Assembly (NCBI GenBank): GCA_036501185.1
Contig: DASYAU010000061.1
Location: 31,790-95,789, forward strand
Length of the DNA: 64,000 bases
Origin: Korobacter sp036501185
GTDB taxonomy: Bacteria; Acidobacteriota; Terriglobia; Terriglobales; Acidobacteriaceae
Direction: 5' to 3'
Shown here: in pieces, positions 54,297 through 63,256 of the stretch
How positions within the stretch are numbered: position 1 is the first letter of the stretch
How the letters are laid out: every line of letters begins with the position of its first letter
Made by a program: the position numbers and the translations under genes
Notes under the pieces: generated by a model
Told to the model about the DNA's origin: nothing
What the model saw: the letters and a program-made list of their open reading frames with translations, nothing else
The model's database searches: none

Positions 54297-54552
54297 CTTC
54301 TTGTAGGACCCTCATGTGCGACGGCGAGCCCGCCAGGATGACGGGACCAATCCGCTATTTTGTCTTCTTTCTAGGTATCCCCGCGAGCAAGCCCTTTCTT
54401 ACCAATGGTTGCCGGATTTTTTATCCAGCTTTCCGGCTGAATTTCGAGGCGGTGGGCTGGACAGGCTTCCGTCGGAGGGGTTCAAAAAAAATTCACACGG
54501 GGTGGGAGAAATCCTGAATTCCCGGTGGATATGTATGCAAGAGGAACCCACC
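54297..54552. promoter_or_regulatory. Divergent control region of the redox and TonB operons
   Basis: This 256-bp region separates the minus-strand redox operon from the plus-strand TonB operon and must hold both promoters. A GCCGGA/TCCGGC inverted repeat lies around 54409-54436, and an A-run at 54486-54492. I could not assign -35/-10 pairs. Confidence 0.35.
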
Positions 54553-57500
54553 ATGACCCTGGAATGGAGAGGTGTGTCGCGCACTTCCGTTTTGGCCAAG
54601 GCCTTTGCGGCCTTATTTTTCATCCTTTCGACGGTATACGTCTTTTCACAGGCTGAGTCTGCCACGTTGTCGGGCACGGTCTTAGACCGCTCGGGAGCGG
54701 TGATTGTCGGGGCGCGTGTGCAAGCGACGAACTCCGACATGAATACCACAGTTTCGAATACGACGAACCACGACGGCATCTACGTGATCTCGGGGCTGAA
54801 GCCGGGGCGGTACCGGATGACGGTGACTACCCAAGGATTCAAGCAGGTGGTGGTAACGGACGTCGTTCTTAATGTGCAAGAGACGGTGAGCCGCAATTTC
54901 ACCTTGGATCCGGGCGCGGTATCGGAGTCGGTAACGGTGAGCGCGGACAATACGCACGTGAATACGACCGATGCGACGGTGAGCACGGTGGTGGACCGGC
55001 AGTTCCTGCAGGACATTCCGTTAGCTGGAAGAAGCATCCAGACTTTGCTGATGCTGACCCCGGGTGTCGTGTTTACCGAGGGCGGGGCTACGAGCTCCGA
55101 GGGACAATTCAGCGTCAACGGCATGCGCACCGACGCCAACTACTTCACGGTGGACGGCGTGGCCGCGAACCTTGGCACGGACCTCGTGGGCAACGGTCTT
55201 CCGGAGGCAGCGGCTGGTTCGAGTCCCGGTTGGAACGCTTCCGGCGGTACAAACAGTTTGGTTTCCCTGGATTCGATCCAGGAATTTCGCGTGCAGACCT
55301 CTTCGTTCGCTCCGGAATATGGGCGTACGCCGGGAGCGCAGGTGGGCATCGTCACGCGGTCTGGGACGAATGCTTGGCACGGGACAGCGTTCGATTACCT
55401 GCGAAACACGATCTTCGACGCAAACGATTGGTTCGCCAACCATGATGGTTTGGCAAAAGCGCCAGAGCGGCAAAACGACTTTGGCGGCGTGCTAGGCGGG
55501 CCGATCATCAAGGACAAGACCTTCTTCTTCTTCTCGTACGAAGGGCTGCGGCTAGCACTGCCGAATACGCTAGAGGGCGTCGTGCCTGACATGGCAGCGC
55601 GTAGCGCGGCACCGACGGCCCTGCAACCCTTCTTGAATGCGTTTCCAAAACCGAATGGCGCGGAGTTGAGCGACAATTTGGCCCAATTCAACGCGAGTGT
55701 CTCCAACCCGGTGAGTACGGACGCTTATAGCATTCGAGTTGACCAATCGCTTGGACAAAAGCTGCGTTTGTTCGGACGATACGTATATTCGCCTAGTTCG
55801 ACCGGCCAAGCTGGCTCGCCGGGAGGTACAGGATTTACCCCTAACAACCTCTACCAGATCTGGGTGACGACGCACACCGCAACGGTCGGTCTGGATGCGA
55901 CGCTTACAAACAGGATCAACAACGAATTGCGTTTGAATTACAGCAACTTGAAGTCGTACTCGCAGGAGGAGTTGACGACGCTTGGTGGGGCGCAGCCGTT
56001 TACGAACGCCCAGCTGGCGGCTATTTATCCCGCGGGCGTTAACATCGGCACATCGCAACTCGGTTTCAGTCTTGATGATGCAAGTAGCTATTACTTCGGA
56101 GCCAGCACTGGCGTGAGCGAACAGCGGCAAGCGAACCTTACGGACAATATTTCCTTTGCGTTCGGGACCCACATATTGAAGATCGGAGCGGATTACCGGT
56201 GGTTAGCTCCATTCCAGGATGTGAATCCATACTCGCTCGATTATGAATTCTCCGGAATTAACGGCGCCAACGGTGTGCTGTCGGGAACGGCGGAATACGC
56301 TTCCACTGGAAGCTTTCAAAACGTCGCCGTGCGGTCGAAGAATCTCTCGCTGTATGCACAGGACACATGGAAAGTGAACTCGCGGCTGACGGTAACCTAC
56401 GGCCTGCGCTGGGACTGGAACCCGCCTCCAACCGGGGCGAATTTGCAGAATGACCCTTACGTTCTGCAAGGCTTGAATGATCCGAATACCATGACACTGG
56501 CGCCACGAGGCACGCCTTTCTACCAAACGCGGTGGAATAATTTTTCGCCTCGCATTGGCGTAGCCCTTCGATTATTTGGCAACCAGGACCGCGGAACCGT
56601 GTTGCGCGGTGGTTTAGGCGAGTTCTTCGATATTGGCTCGGGCGGGCTGGGCGAATACACGTTGGGTTTCCCCTTCCGTGCCGATAATTCGTTTTACAAT
56701 ACGCCGTATCCACTGACCCCCGCGCAATTGACGCCTCCGGTACCTGATATCAATGCGCGGCCGGTTTATGGCCTTTACGTTGCTGACCAGAACCTGAAGA
56801 CGCCGCACACTTATCAGTGGAACGTGGCACTTGAGCAGACCTTGGGAGAGAACCAGACGTTCACGGCAACCTACCTGGGAACGCTCGGACGGGAGCTGCT
56901 GCGAGTTCAGAGCATTGGCAACAGCGACTTTATGTATGTCTCGCAGACCAACAACCAGGGCATTTCGAACTACCAGGCGTTGCAATTGCAATATCAACGT
57001 AATGTTGCGCATGGGCTGCAAGCGATTGCGTCATACACCTGGGCCCACTCCATTGATAACTCGTCGAACGATTGGGCTGGATATTCGCCTGTCGCCCTGT
57101 TTCACGACAACCTCAGCATCGATCGCGCGAACTCGGATTTCGACGTGCGGCACAACGTAAGCGGCGCACTCACCTATCAAATTCCCGGTCCCGCCGGCCA
57201 CGGTTTTGCTCATGCAGTCGCGAGTGGATGGTCGGTTCAAGACTTGGTTGTGGCCCGAACTGCATTTCCAATCGACCTGAGCTCGTTTTTCAACGACTGG
57301 AATGTCGGTCCGTATTCCTTCGATGCCCGCTTCAACGTAGTTCCCGGCGAGCCGTGGTACCTCTATGGCAACCAGTATGCCGGCGGTAAGGCAATTAATC
57401 CCGCCGCGTTCTCTGATCCGCCGACTGGAGTGCAAGGCGATCTCGGCCGCAACGCGCTGCGTGGATTCGGCGCATGGCAGGATAATTTCGCCGTGCACCG

Positions 57501-57738
57501 GGATTTCCCGATCACCGAACGGGTTGGGCTCCAGTTCCGGATGGAAGCTTTCAACATCTTTAATCACCCCAACTTCGCGGATCCCGCCGGTTTTTGGCCC
57601 ACCAGTTTCCCAGAGTTCGGCGTTTCTACGTCAACGCTGGCAAACGCAACGGGCAGCGCGATTGGCGGCGGCTTAAATCCGGAGTACCAGATTGGTGCGC
57701 CGCGGTCGTTCCAGTTCGGTCTGAAGCTGCAGTTCTGA
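54553..57738 (+). CDS. TonB-dependent receptor, Oar-type (second copy)
   Basis: Outer-membrane active transporter, 1061 residues. GAGGA lies 7 bp before ATG 54553. Signal peptide ALFFILSTVYVFSQ, then the carboxypeptidase-regulatory-like domain (ATLSGTVLDRSGAVIVGARV; GLKPGRYRMTVTTQGFKQV), the plug (VFTEGGATSSEGQFSVNGMR; GAQVGIVTRSGTNAWHG) and a beta-barrel ending FQFGLKLQF. It is of the same type as the receptor at 6551-9832 but clearly divergent. It starts the plus-strand operon containing TPR-TlpA proteins and an ECF sigma factor; substrate unknown. Confidence 0.92.
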   Translation: MTLEWRGVSRTSVLAKAFAALFFILSTVYVFSQAESATLSGTVLDRSGAVIVGARVQATNSDMNTTVSNTTNHDGIYVISGLKPGRYRMTVTTQGFKQVVVTDVVLNVQETVSRNFTLDPGAVSESVTVSADNTHVNTTDATVSTVVDRQFLQDIPLAGRSIQTLLMLTPGVVFTEGGATSSEGQFSVNGMRTDANYFTVDGVAANLGTDLVGNGLPEAAAGSSPGWNASGGTNSLVSLDSIQEFRVQTSSFAPEYGRTPGAQVGIVTRSGTNAWHGTAFDYLRNTIFDANDWFANHDGLAKAPERQNDFGGVLGGPIIKDKTFFFFSYEGLRLALPNTLEGVVPDMAARSAAPTALQPFLNAFPKPNGAELSDNLAQFNASVSNPVSTDAYSIRVDQSLGQKLRLFGRYVYSPSSTGQAGSPGGTGFTPNNLYQIWVTTHTATVGLDATLTNRINNELRLNYSNLKSYSQEELTTLGGAQPFTNAQLAAIYPAGVNIGTSQLGFSLDDASSYYFGASTGVSEQRQANLTDNISFAFGTHILKIGADYRWLAPFQDVNPYSLDYEFSGINGANGVLSGTAEYASTGSFQNVAVRSKNLSLYAQDTWKVNSRLTVTYGLRWDWNPPPTGANLQNDPYVLQGLNDPNTMTLAPRGTPFYQTRWNNFSPRIGVALRLFGNQDRGTVLRGGLGEFFDIGSGGLGEYTLGFPFRADNSFYNTPYPLTPAQLTPPVPDINARPVYGLYVADQNLKTPHTYQWNVALEQTLGENQTFTATYLGTLGRELLRVQSIGNSDFMYVSQTNNQGISNYQALQLQYQRNVAHGLQAIASYTWAHSIDNSSNDWAGYSPVALFHDNLSIDRANSDFDVRHNVSGALTYQIPGPAGHGFAHAVASGWSVQDLVVARTAFPIDLSSFFNDWNVGPYSFDARFNVVPGEPWYLYGNQYAGGKAINPAAFSDPPTGVQGDLGRNALRGFGAWQDNFAVHRDFPITERVGLQFRMEAFNIFNHPNFADPAGFWPTSFPEFGVSTSTLANATGSAIGGGLNPEYQIGAPRSFQFGLKLQF

Positions 57739-57772
57739 GGACCGAGCGCGGATGAGAGGACAAGGTGAATTT

Positions 57773-59464
57773 GTGAAGACTCTTGCAATCCTCCTGTGCC
57801 TGGGCGTCGCTGCGGCGATGGCCCAGGACGCGGGGACGAACCCAAAGGCGAAGGCTGCCTTCGACAAGGCTGAAAACGAGCGCAAGACCGATAACAACAA
57901 AGCGGCGGTGGCGGATTACCAGAAAGCGATTGAGCTCGACCCAAACTTCACAGACGCTCAGCAGATGTACATATTCGCATCTCAGGATCTGGCCACGACG
58001 GCGAGCGTGAAAGACGCGGTTTTCTCCGGAAAGGCGACGAAGGAACAGGAAGCTCAATTCAAGAAAGAGCGAGAGCAGGCCACCGCTCAACTGGAAGCCC
58101 AGTATAAGAAGTGGGCGGCAGCGCATCCGAAAACGCCCGGTTACCAGTGGGCGCTGGGCGATCTCAACATCTATAAGGACCCGAAAGCGGCGATCGGCTA
58201 CTTTGAGTCATCGGTAAAACTTGATCCGAAGTTTGCGCCGGGATACCAGTCACTGGCGTTGATGTCCGAGGTGCAGGGCGATCTCGACGGCCAAAAAGAG
58301 TACCTTCGCAAGGCGGTGGAAGCGGCGCCGAACGATCCGAAGTATCTTTTTGACTACGCCTACGCATTCCATGACTCCGACGTGAAGAAGTTCCAGGAGA
58401 TCAGCGAGGACCTGATTCGCAAGTTCCCGGAGAGCCGTGAGACGGCGCAGGCGTATTACTGGCTGGCGGACACGGCGTCGACCGATAGCGAGAAGCTGCA
58501 CTACCTGGAGGCCCTCTATAACGATAAGGCGCCGGCAGCCCAGGATTGGAAGGGCGGCGGCCTGAACATGCTGTTCGAGATCGACGCGAAGTCGGACATG
58601 CCGAAGGCGCTCGCGCTGGCGCAAGAAGTGGAAAAGATCAAGGAGAACGATAAGGACGACTTGAGCTACTGGAAGGCGATGGCGACGTATGCGCAGAACA
58701 CCATGGACGCCGAGCAGCTCTTGAAAGACGGAAAGGCAGATGCGGCGCTTGCGAAGCTGGACGAAGTGAAGTTGCCAAGGTGGGCCCACGCGGAACAGTT
58801 GCAGTTAGAGCGCGAGCGGGCTCATGTGCTCGAGGCCAGCGGACAGAAGCAGAAAGCGTACGACATCATTCTCGACCAGTATGCGAAGCGTCCGACTGAC
58901 GATTCGCACGCGCTGCTTGTGCAATATGGGCAAGGGCTGGGGAAAGATGCGACCGCGGTGGATGCAGAGATCTGGGCGGCGCAGGAAAAGAACGCAAAGG
59001 CGGCGACGGAGTTTTCGCTGCCGTCGTATACAAGCGACAAGAAGAAAATGTCGCTTGCGGACTTCCATGGGCACGTCGTTTTGCTGAACTTCTGGTATCC
59101 GCTTTGCGGGCCGTGCCGCGGGGAGTTCCCTTTCATCCAGTCGGTGCTCGACAAGTACAAAGACCAGGGATTCGAAATTGTCGCGGTCAATGTGGAGCCC
59201 GAAGAGAATGACTTTGTGCTGCCAATCATGAAGGGCTTCCACCTGGGATTTATTCCGCTGGAAGGAAGCGGCGAGTTCGCGACGGAAAGCTACCACGTCC
59301 GGGGCGAGCCGACGAACTTCCTGATTGGCGCGGACGGTAAATTGTATTTTGGGCCGCTGGAGCCGATATCCTCACCCAACTCCGAGCGGACGCTAGAGTT
59401 GCAAGTGCTTGCCCTTTTGCGCCAGCAGAAAGACGCTGCCGCACAGGGGGAAACCGCGCATTAG
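57773..59464 (+). CDS. Secreted TPR-TlpA fusion thioredoxin (copy 1)
   Basis: A 563-residue exported protein: signal peptide KTLAILLCLGVAAAMAQ, TPR-like helical region to about residue 400 (AAVADYQKAIELDPNFTDAQ; AAIGYFESSVKLDPKFAPGY), then a TlpA-type domain with VVLLNFWYPLCGPCRGEFPF (Cys445, Cys448) and LIGADGKLYFG. GTG 57773 was chosen because AAGGTG lies just upstream and it places the signal peptide at the start; ATG 57752 is in frame. Paralogue of the protein at 61556. Expected to reduce or exchange disulfides in the periplasm, with the TPRs choosing the partner. Confidence 0.87.
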   Translation: MKTLAILLCLGVAAAMAQDAGTNPKAKAAFDKAENERKTDNNKAAVADYQKAIELDPNFTDAQQMYIFASQDLATTASVKDAVFSGKATKEQEAQFKKEREQATAQLEAQYKKWAAAHPKTPGYQWALGDLNIYKDPKAAIGYFESSVKLDPKFAPGYQSLALMSEVQGDLDGQKEYLRKAVEAAPNDPKYLFDYAYAFHDSDVKKFQEISEDLIRKFPESRETAQAYYWLADTASTDSEKLHYLEALYNDKAPAAQDWKGGGLNMLFEIDAKSDMPKALALAQEVEKIKENDKDDLSYWKAMATYAQNTMDAEQLLKDGKADAALAKLDEVKLPRWAHAEQLQLERERAHVLEASGQKQKAYDIILDQYAKRPTDDSHALLVQYGQGLGKDATAVDAEIWAAQEKNAKAATEFSLPSYTSDKKKMSLADFHGHVVLLNFWYPLCGPCRGEFPFIQSVLDKYKDQGFEIVAVNVEPEENDFVLPIMKGFHLGFIPLEGSGEFATESYHVRGEPTNFLIGADGKLYFGPLEPISSPNSERTLELQVLALLRQQKDAAAQGETAH

Positions 59465-59575
59465 TCGCACTACGGGGCCCTGCCCGACGAAAGTAAAGCC
59501 AGCGAAATCCCGCATAGAATGTTTCTCAGGGCGGTTCGCGGGGTGTACGATTATGCCTAATTTTTGGCGGAGTTT

Positions 59576-60262
59576 ATGGCATTCGGTTTGGCACAACTAA
59601 GAACACACCAGGTTCGCTGGGACGATCTGCGCAGTGCCAACGACACGGACCTGGTGCGGCTGTTGGCGGCTGGGCAAGGCGACGCCCTCGCAGTCATCAT
59701 CGATCGCTATCAGCGGTTGGTGCTGACGATTGCCCGGCGCATTGTGAAAGACGAGTCGGAGGCAGAAGACGTAGTACAGACGGTCTTTCTCGAGATTTTG
59801 AAAGAAGTGGCGCAATTCGATCCCGACCGGGGGTCGCTGAAGACGTGGCTGATGCAGTATGCCTACAGTCGCAGCATCAACCGGCGGCGCTACCTGGAGC
59901 ACAGGCAGTTCTATTCCCGGGTCGACATGGACGACCTGGATATGGCAAAGCTTTCACCCCACGTGAACGCACTGGAAGGCATGGTCTCCGGAGAGACGAC
60001 GTGCCTCATACGACAAGCGCTAGGTGCGTTGAATGAGAAGCAACAGCTGGCGATCGACCTCATTTATTTCGAAGGACTGACCGTAGACGAAGCTGCCAAG
60101 CGGGCGGGGGAGACGGTACCAGCCATCCGTCACCAGTACTACCGCGGACTGATGAAGCTCCGCGAAATCATTCAATCGCCCGCGAGCATACAAAACGAGG
60201 ATTCCGCACGGGCGGAATCCCTGAGACTAGGAATGCAGAATGCCAGACCACGGACAATTTGA
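59576..60262 (+). CDS. ECF-type RNA polymerase sigma factor
   Basis: A 228-residue group IV sigma factor. Region 2 reads DALAVIIDRYQRLVLTIARRIV and DVVQTVFLEI, with the -10 recognising segment FDPDRGSLKTWLMQYAYSRSINRRR cited at about residues 80-104; region 4 holds LGALNEKQQLAIDLIYFEGLTVDEAAKRA (about 145-173) and the recognition helix AIRHQYYRGLMKLRE. ATG 59576 is preferred; a TTG at 59564 is in frame. The next gene encodes its probable anti-sigma factor and overlaps by 23 bp. Confidence 0.92.
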   Translation: MAFGLAQLRTHQVRWDDLRSANDTDLVRLLAAGQGDALAVIIDRYQRLVLTIARRIVKDESEAEDVVQTVFLEILKEVAQFDPDRGSLKTWLMQYAYSRSINRRRYLEHRQFYSRVDMDDLDMAKLSPHVNALEGMVSGETTCLIRQALGALNEKQQLAIDLIYFEGLTVDEAAKRAGETVPAIRHQYYRGLMKLREIIQSPASIQNEDSARAESLRLGMQNARPRTI

Positions 60263-61454
60263 AGAGCTGTGCGCGTTAGCTGCCGGCGGCGCACTCGGGC
60301 ATCCGGAGCTCGAGCAGCTCGGCGATCATTTGCAGGACTGTTATCCCTGTCGATGTCTCTTCGCGGAGCTTAGCGATATCCATGCACAGTGGCTTCCTGC
60401 GGCACGGAATCTTGAGCTCGAACGCGATCCCGCTACGGAAGCCGCATTACGAAACAGAATTCTGAAACGTGCAACCGAAGTTGGTACTCATATCTCCCGC
60501 AAGGCGCATCACCCACCTGATTCCGCTCCCACTTTTTGGAATACATCGCGTGTCTGGATGGCTGCAGCTGCCATGTTGGCAATCGTAGCCTGGGGATCCG
60601 TCGAGATGGTTCGTCTTCATTCCCTTGGCAAGATCCAGGTCATGGCGACGACGGTCGCGCCCACTCCGCCAGCCACGGTTGTGCTTCCCAATTCAAACGG
60701 AGACAACCGCGAACGGGAAGCGCAGCTCAACGCGACCATTCAAACACTGCAAGAAGAAGGAAACAATCTCGAAGGGCAGCTGAAGGATCAGCAACAGAAG
60801 GTCGAGGCATTGCGTTCGACAAACGCCGGCTCGGCACAGACGGTCGCAAACCTTACCAAAGAGCTTGACGAGACGCGAAACCACCGGGCAGCCGCAGAAG
60901 CTGAGCTGGCGCAGATCAAGACGAACCAGGCAACGACAGACGCAGTCACGATCGCGCAACAGGCCGAAATCCTTCGGCTCAATCAAAAACTCTCGGAGCA
61001 GTCAGCCAGTCTCGATCGCGAGCAACAAATGCTGGTATCAGGCCGATCTATCCGCGACCTGATCGCCGCTCGCAACCTTCACATCATTGACGTTTACGAC
61101 ACGGACTCGCGCGGGAAGAGCGGGCCCGCGTTCGGACGCGTCTTCTATACCGAAGGCAAGTCCCTGATTTTCTATGCCTACAATCTCGGCGAGAACCAGC
61201 GGGAGAAAGGCGAGATTTCGTTCTACGTTTGGGGCAAGCAGGACGGCGCTCCGCAGAATGTACGTAAACTCGGAGCGTTGATTCAAGACGACAATGCGCA
61301 ACGACGCTGGGTGTTCACGCTGACCGATCCCAAGGTGCTGGCTGAGATCGATTCGGTCTTCGTGACGCTAGAACCCGGCAATCGGGCTGAGAAACATCCG
61401 CACGGAAAGCATTACTTGTCCGCTTTCCTGGGAAGTCCGGCGAACCACCCGTAA
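60240..61454 (+). CDS. Membrane anti-sigma factor with zinc motif, coiled coil and RskA-like C-terminal domain
   Basis: A 404-residue protein, longer than usual. The cytoplasmic N-terminus has the zinc-binding anti-sigma motif HLQDCYPC (His30, Cys34, Cys37, with Cys11 as the probable fourth ligand). One membrane helix (VWMAAAAMLAIVAWGSVEMV) follows near residue 105. The periplasmic part starts with a long coiled coil (residues about 150-265; ATIQTLQEEGNNLEGQLKDQ) and ends with an RskA-like domain (GRVFYTEGKSLIFYAYNLGE; FVTLEPGNRAEKHPHGKHYL). AGGA lies 7 bp before ATG 60240. It should hold the sigma factor inactive until an envelope signal releases it. Confidence 0.88.
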   Translation: MPDHGQFEELCALAAGGALGHPELEQLGDHLQDCYPCRCLFAELSDIHAQWLPAARNLELERDPATEAALRNRILKRATEVGTHISRKAHHPPDSAPTFWNTSRVWMAAAAMLAIVAWGSVEMVRLHSLGKIQVMATTVAPTPPATVVLPNSNGDNREREAQLNATIQTLQEEGNNLEGQLKDQQQKVEALRSTNAGSAQTVANLTKELDETRNHRAAAEAELAQIKTNQATTDAVTIAQQAEILRLNQKLSEQSASLDREQQMLVSGRSIRDLIAARNLHIIDVYDTDSRGKSGPAFGRVFYTEGKSLIFYAYNLGENQREKGEISFYVWGKQDGAPQNVRKLGALIQDDNAQRRWVFTLTDPKVLAEIDSVFVTLEPGNRAEKHPHGKHYLSAFLGSPANHP

Positions 61455-61555
61455 TAAACGGCGCGCAGAAGGCACTCTTGGGAAGTGCGTAGCCCGAAGT
61501 GTGCGAATTTGGCAGCAAAGCAAGTAGAGATCAGCAGTGGAATTTTGGAGAAGTC

Positions 61556-63232
61556 ATGATGATCAGGAAGCTAGCGGTGATCGCGGTCCTTTTATGCGTT
61601 GCAGCGCCGGCGGCGGTATGCCAGGCACACAAGCCGAGTCCAGCGGCGAAGGCGGCATACGAGGAGGCGCGCGCGCCCATCTCGAAGGGCTTTGCGGGCG
61701 ACCCGAAGGAAATGAGTAAGGCTGTCGATCTGCTGAAGAAAGCAGTGACGCTCGATCCGGATTATTACGACGCGCAGCAGGAATACATCATGATGTACGC
61801 TTTCGCTGCCGCGCCCGACACTCTCAGCCAGGATTCGAAAAAGAGCGAAGCCGCGGAGCCAGCCAGGAAGAAGGCGCAGAAAGAAGTCGAAGTGCAATAC
61901 TTGAAGCTGGCAGCGGAACATCCTGACAAGGCTGTTTACCAGTGGGCCTTGGGGTGGATCTACGAGTACGACAACCCCGATAAGTCCGTTGAGTACTACA
62001 AGCAGGCGGTGAAGCTCGATCCGCATTGCGGGCCTGCGTTGGATTCGCTGGGCATTGCTGCCGAAGAACACGGGGACCTGGAACTCAGCGAAGATTACGC
62101 GCGTAGAGCGTATGAGGCGTGGCCCGATGACGCACACCTGTGGCGACACTACGTCGGTGCATACACCTCGGTGCCTACCCAAGAAAATATTGAGAAGGCG
62201 AAGCAAATTGTGCTCGCAGGGGCTGACAAGTTTCCGGAAGAAGCCGCGAACATGTTGAGCTACACCGCTAGCCGCACCACCGACGAAACGCAGGCGCGTG
62301 AGATGTACGAGCTCGTGCAACAACGTTTTCCGAATGGCGCAAAGGGGTACACACTGATCCCGCTGTTTAACCTTTATATGAAGTCGGACCGCGCGAAGGC
62401 GCTGGCTTTGGCCGATTCCATGGTGAAAGCGGATGCGAAGGATAAGCAGTGGCCACAACTCCAGTCGTATGCGAAGGCGTTGACTGATGCCGATGATCTC
62501 GCAGGTAAGGGTGAGTTCGATAAGGCGATCGCGCTGCTGGATGGCGTGAAGCTTCCTGGGCACCATCTCGTGGACGGTCGCTGGCTCGACATCGAAAAGG
62601 CGAAGGTGCTCGCGGCGCAGGGGAACAACAAGGATGCGTATGCGCTGCTGCTCAAGGCGTACGCAGCCACCCCGAGCGATGAAGTACACACGGCACTCAA
62701 CAGTTCCGGCGAGAAGCTGGGCAAGTCGGCGGACCAGATTGCGGTGGAGATCAATACGGCGCGGGCGGCGGCTGCAAAGCCTGGCATTCCGTTCATGCTC
62801 ACGGATTACGCGACGGGTAAGCCGGTGTCGCTGAGCGATTACAAGGGACGTGTGGTGCTGGTCAATTTCTGGTATCCGAAGTGTGGACCGTGCCGCGGCG
62901 AGTTCCCGTACCTCCAAATGTCACTCGAGAAATACAAGTCGCAGGGTTTCGAGATCCTGGCGATTAACGGGCATCCGCCGGAAGATAGCTGGGTGATGCC
63001 GTTGGTCCACGGCTGGCATTTGGGATTCATTCCGCTGAAAGGCACCGAGGACCTGCTGAAGGAATATAAAGTGCGCGGGTTCCCGGAGAATTTCCTGTAC
63101 GGCGCGGATGGGAAGATCTATCCGATGCCGAGCCAGGTGCGTCCGACAACGCTACGTGAGTTCCAGCTGCAGGTGGAAGCACTGCTGCAACAAGCCAATG
63201 CCGGAGGCAATACGGCGGCAGTCGCGAAGTAG
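61556..63232 (+). CDS. Secreted TPR-TlpA fusion thioredoxin (copy 2)
   Basis: A 558-residue exported paralogue of the 57773 protein with the same order: signal peptide AVIAVLLCVAAPAAVCQ, TPR region (SKAVDLLKKAVTLDPDYYDA; KSVEYYKQAVKLDPHCGPAL), TlpA-type domain with VVLVNFWYPKCGPCRGEFPY (Cys443, Cys446) and LYGADGKIY. GGAG lies 5 bp before ATG 61556. The shared blocks YQWALG, VKLDP, HLGFIPL and GADGK show common origin; the N-terminal helices differ more. It directly precedes dsbD. Confidence 0.88.
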   Translation: MMIRKLAVIAVLLCVAAPAAVCQAHKPSPAAKAAYEEARAPISKGFAGDPKEMSKAVDLLKKAVTLDPDYYDAQQEYIMMYAFAAAPDTLSQDSKKSEAAEPARKKAQKEVEVQYLKLAAEHPDKAVYQWALGWIYEYDNPDKSVEYYKQAVKLDPHCGPALDSLGIAAEEHGDLELSEDYARRAYEAWPDDAHLWRHYVGAYTSVPTQENIEKAKQIVLAGADKFPEEAANMLSYTASRTTDETQAREMYELVQQRFPNGAKGYTLIPLFNLYMKSDRAKALALADSMVKADAKDKQWPQLQSYAKALTDADDLAGKGEFDKAIALLDGVKLPGHHLVDGRWLDIEKAKVLAAQGNNKDAYALLLKAYAATPSDEVHTALNSSGEKLGKSADQIAVEINTARAAAAKPGIPFMLTDYATGKPVSLSDYKGRVVLVNFWYPKCGPCRGEFPYLQMSLEKYKSQGFEILAINGHPPEDSWVMPLVHGWHLGFIPLKGTEDLLKEYKVRGFPENFLYGADGKIYPMPSQVRPTTLREFQLQVEALLQQANAGGNTAAVAK

Positions 63233-63256
63233 GAAAATAGTAGAGGGAGTGTGAAA

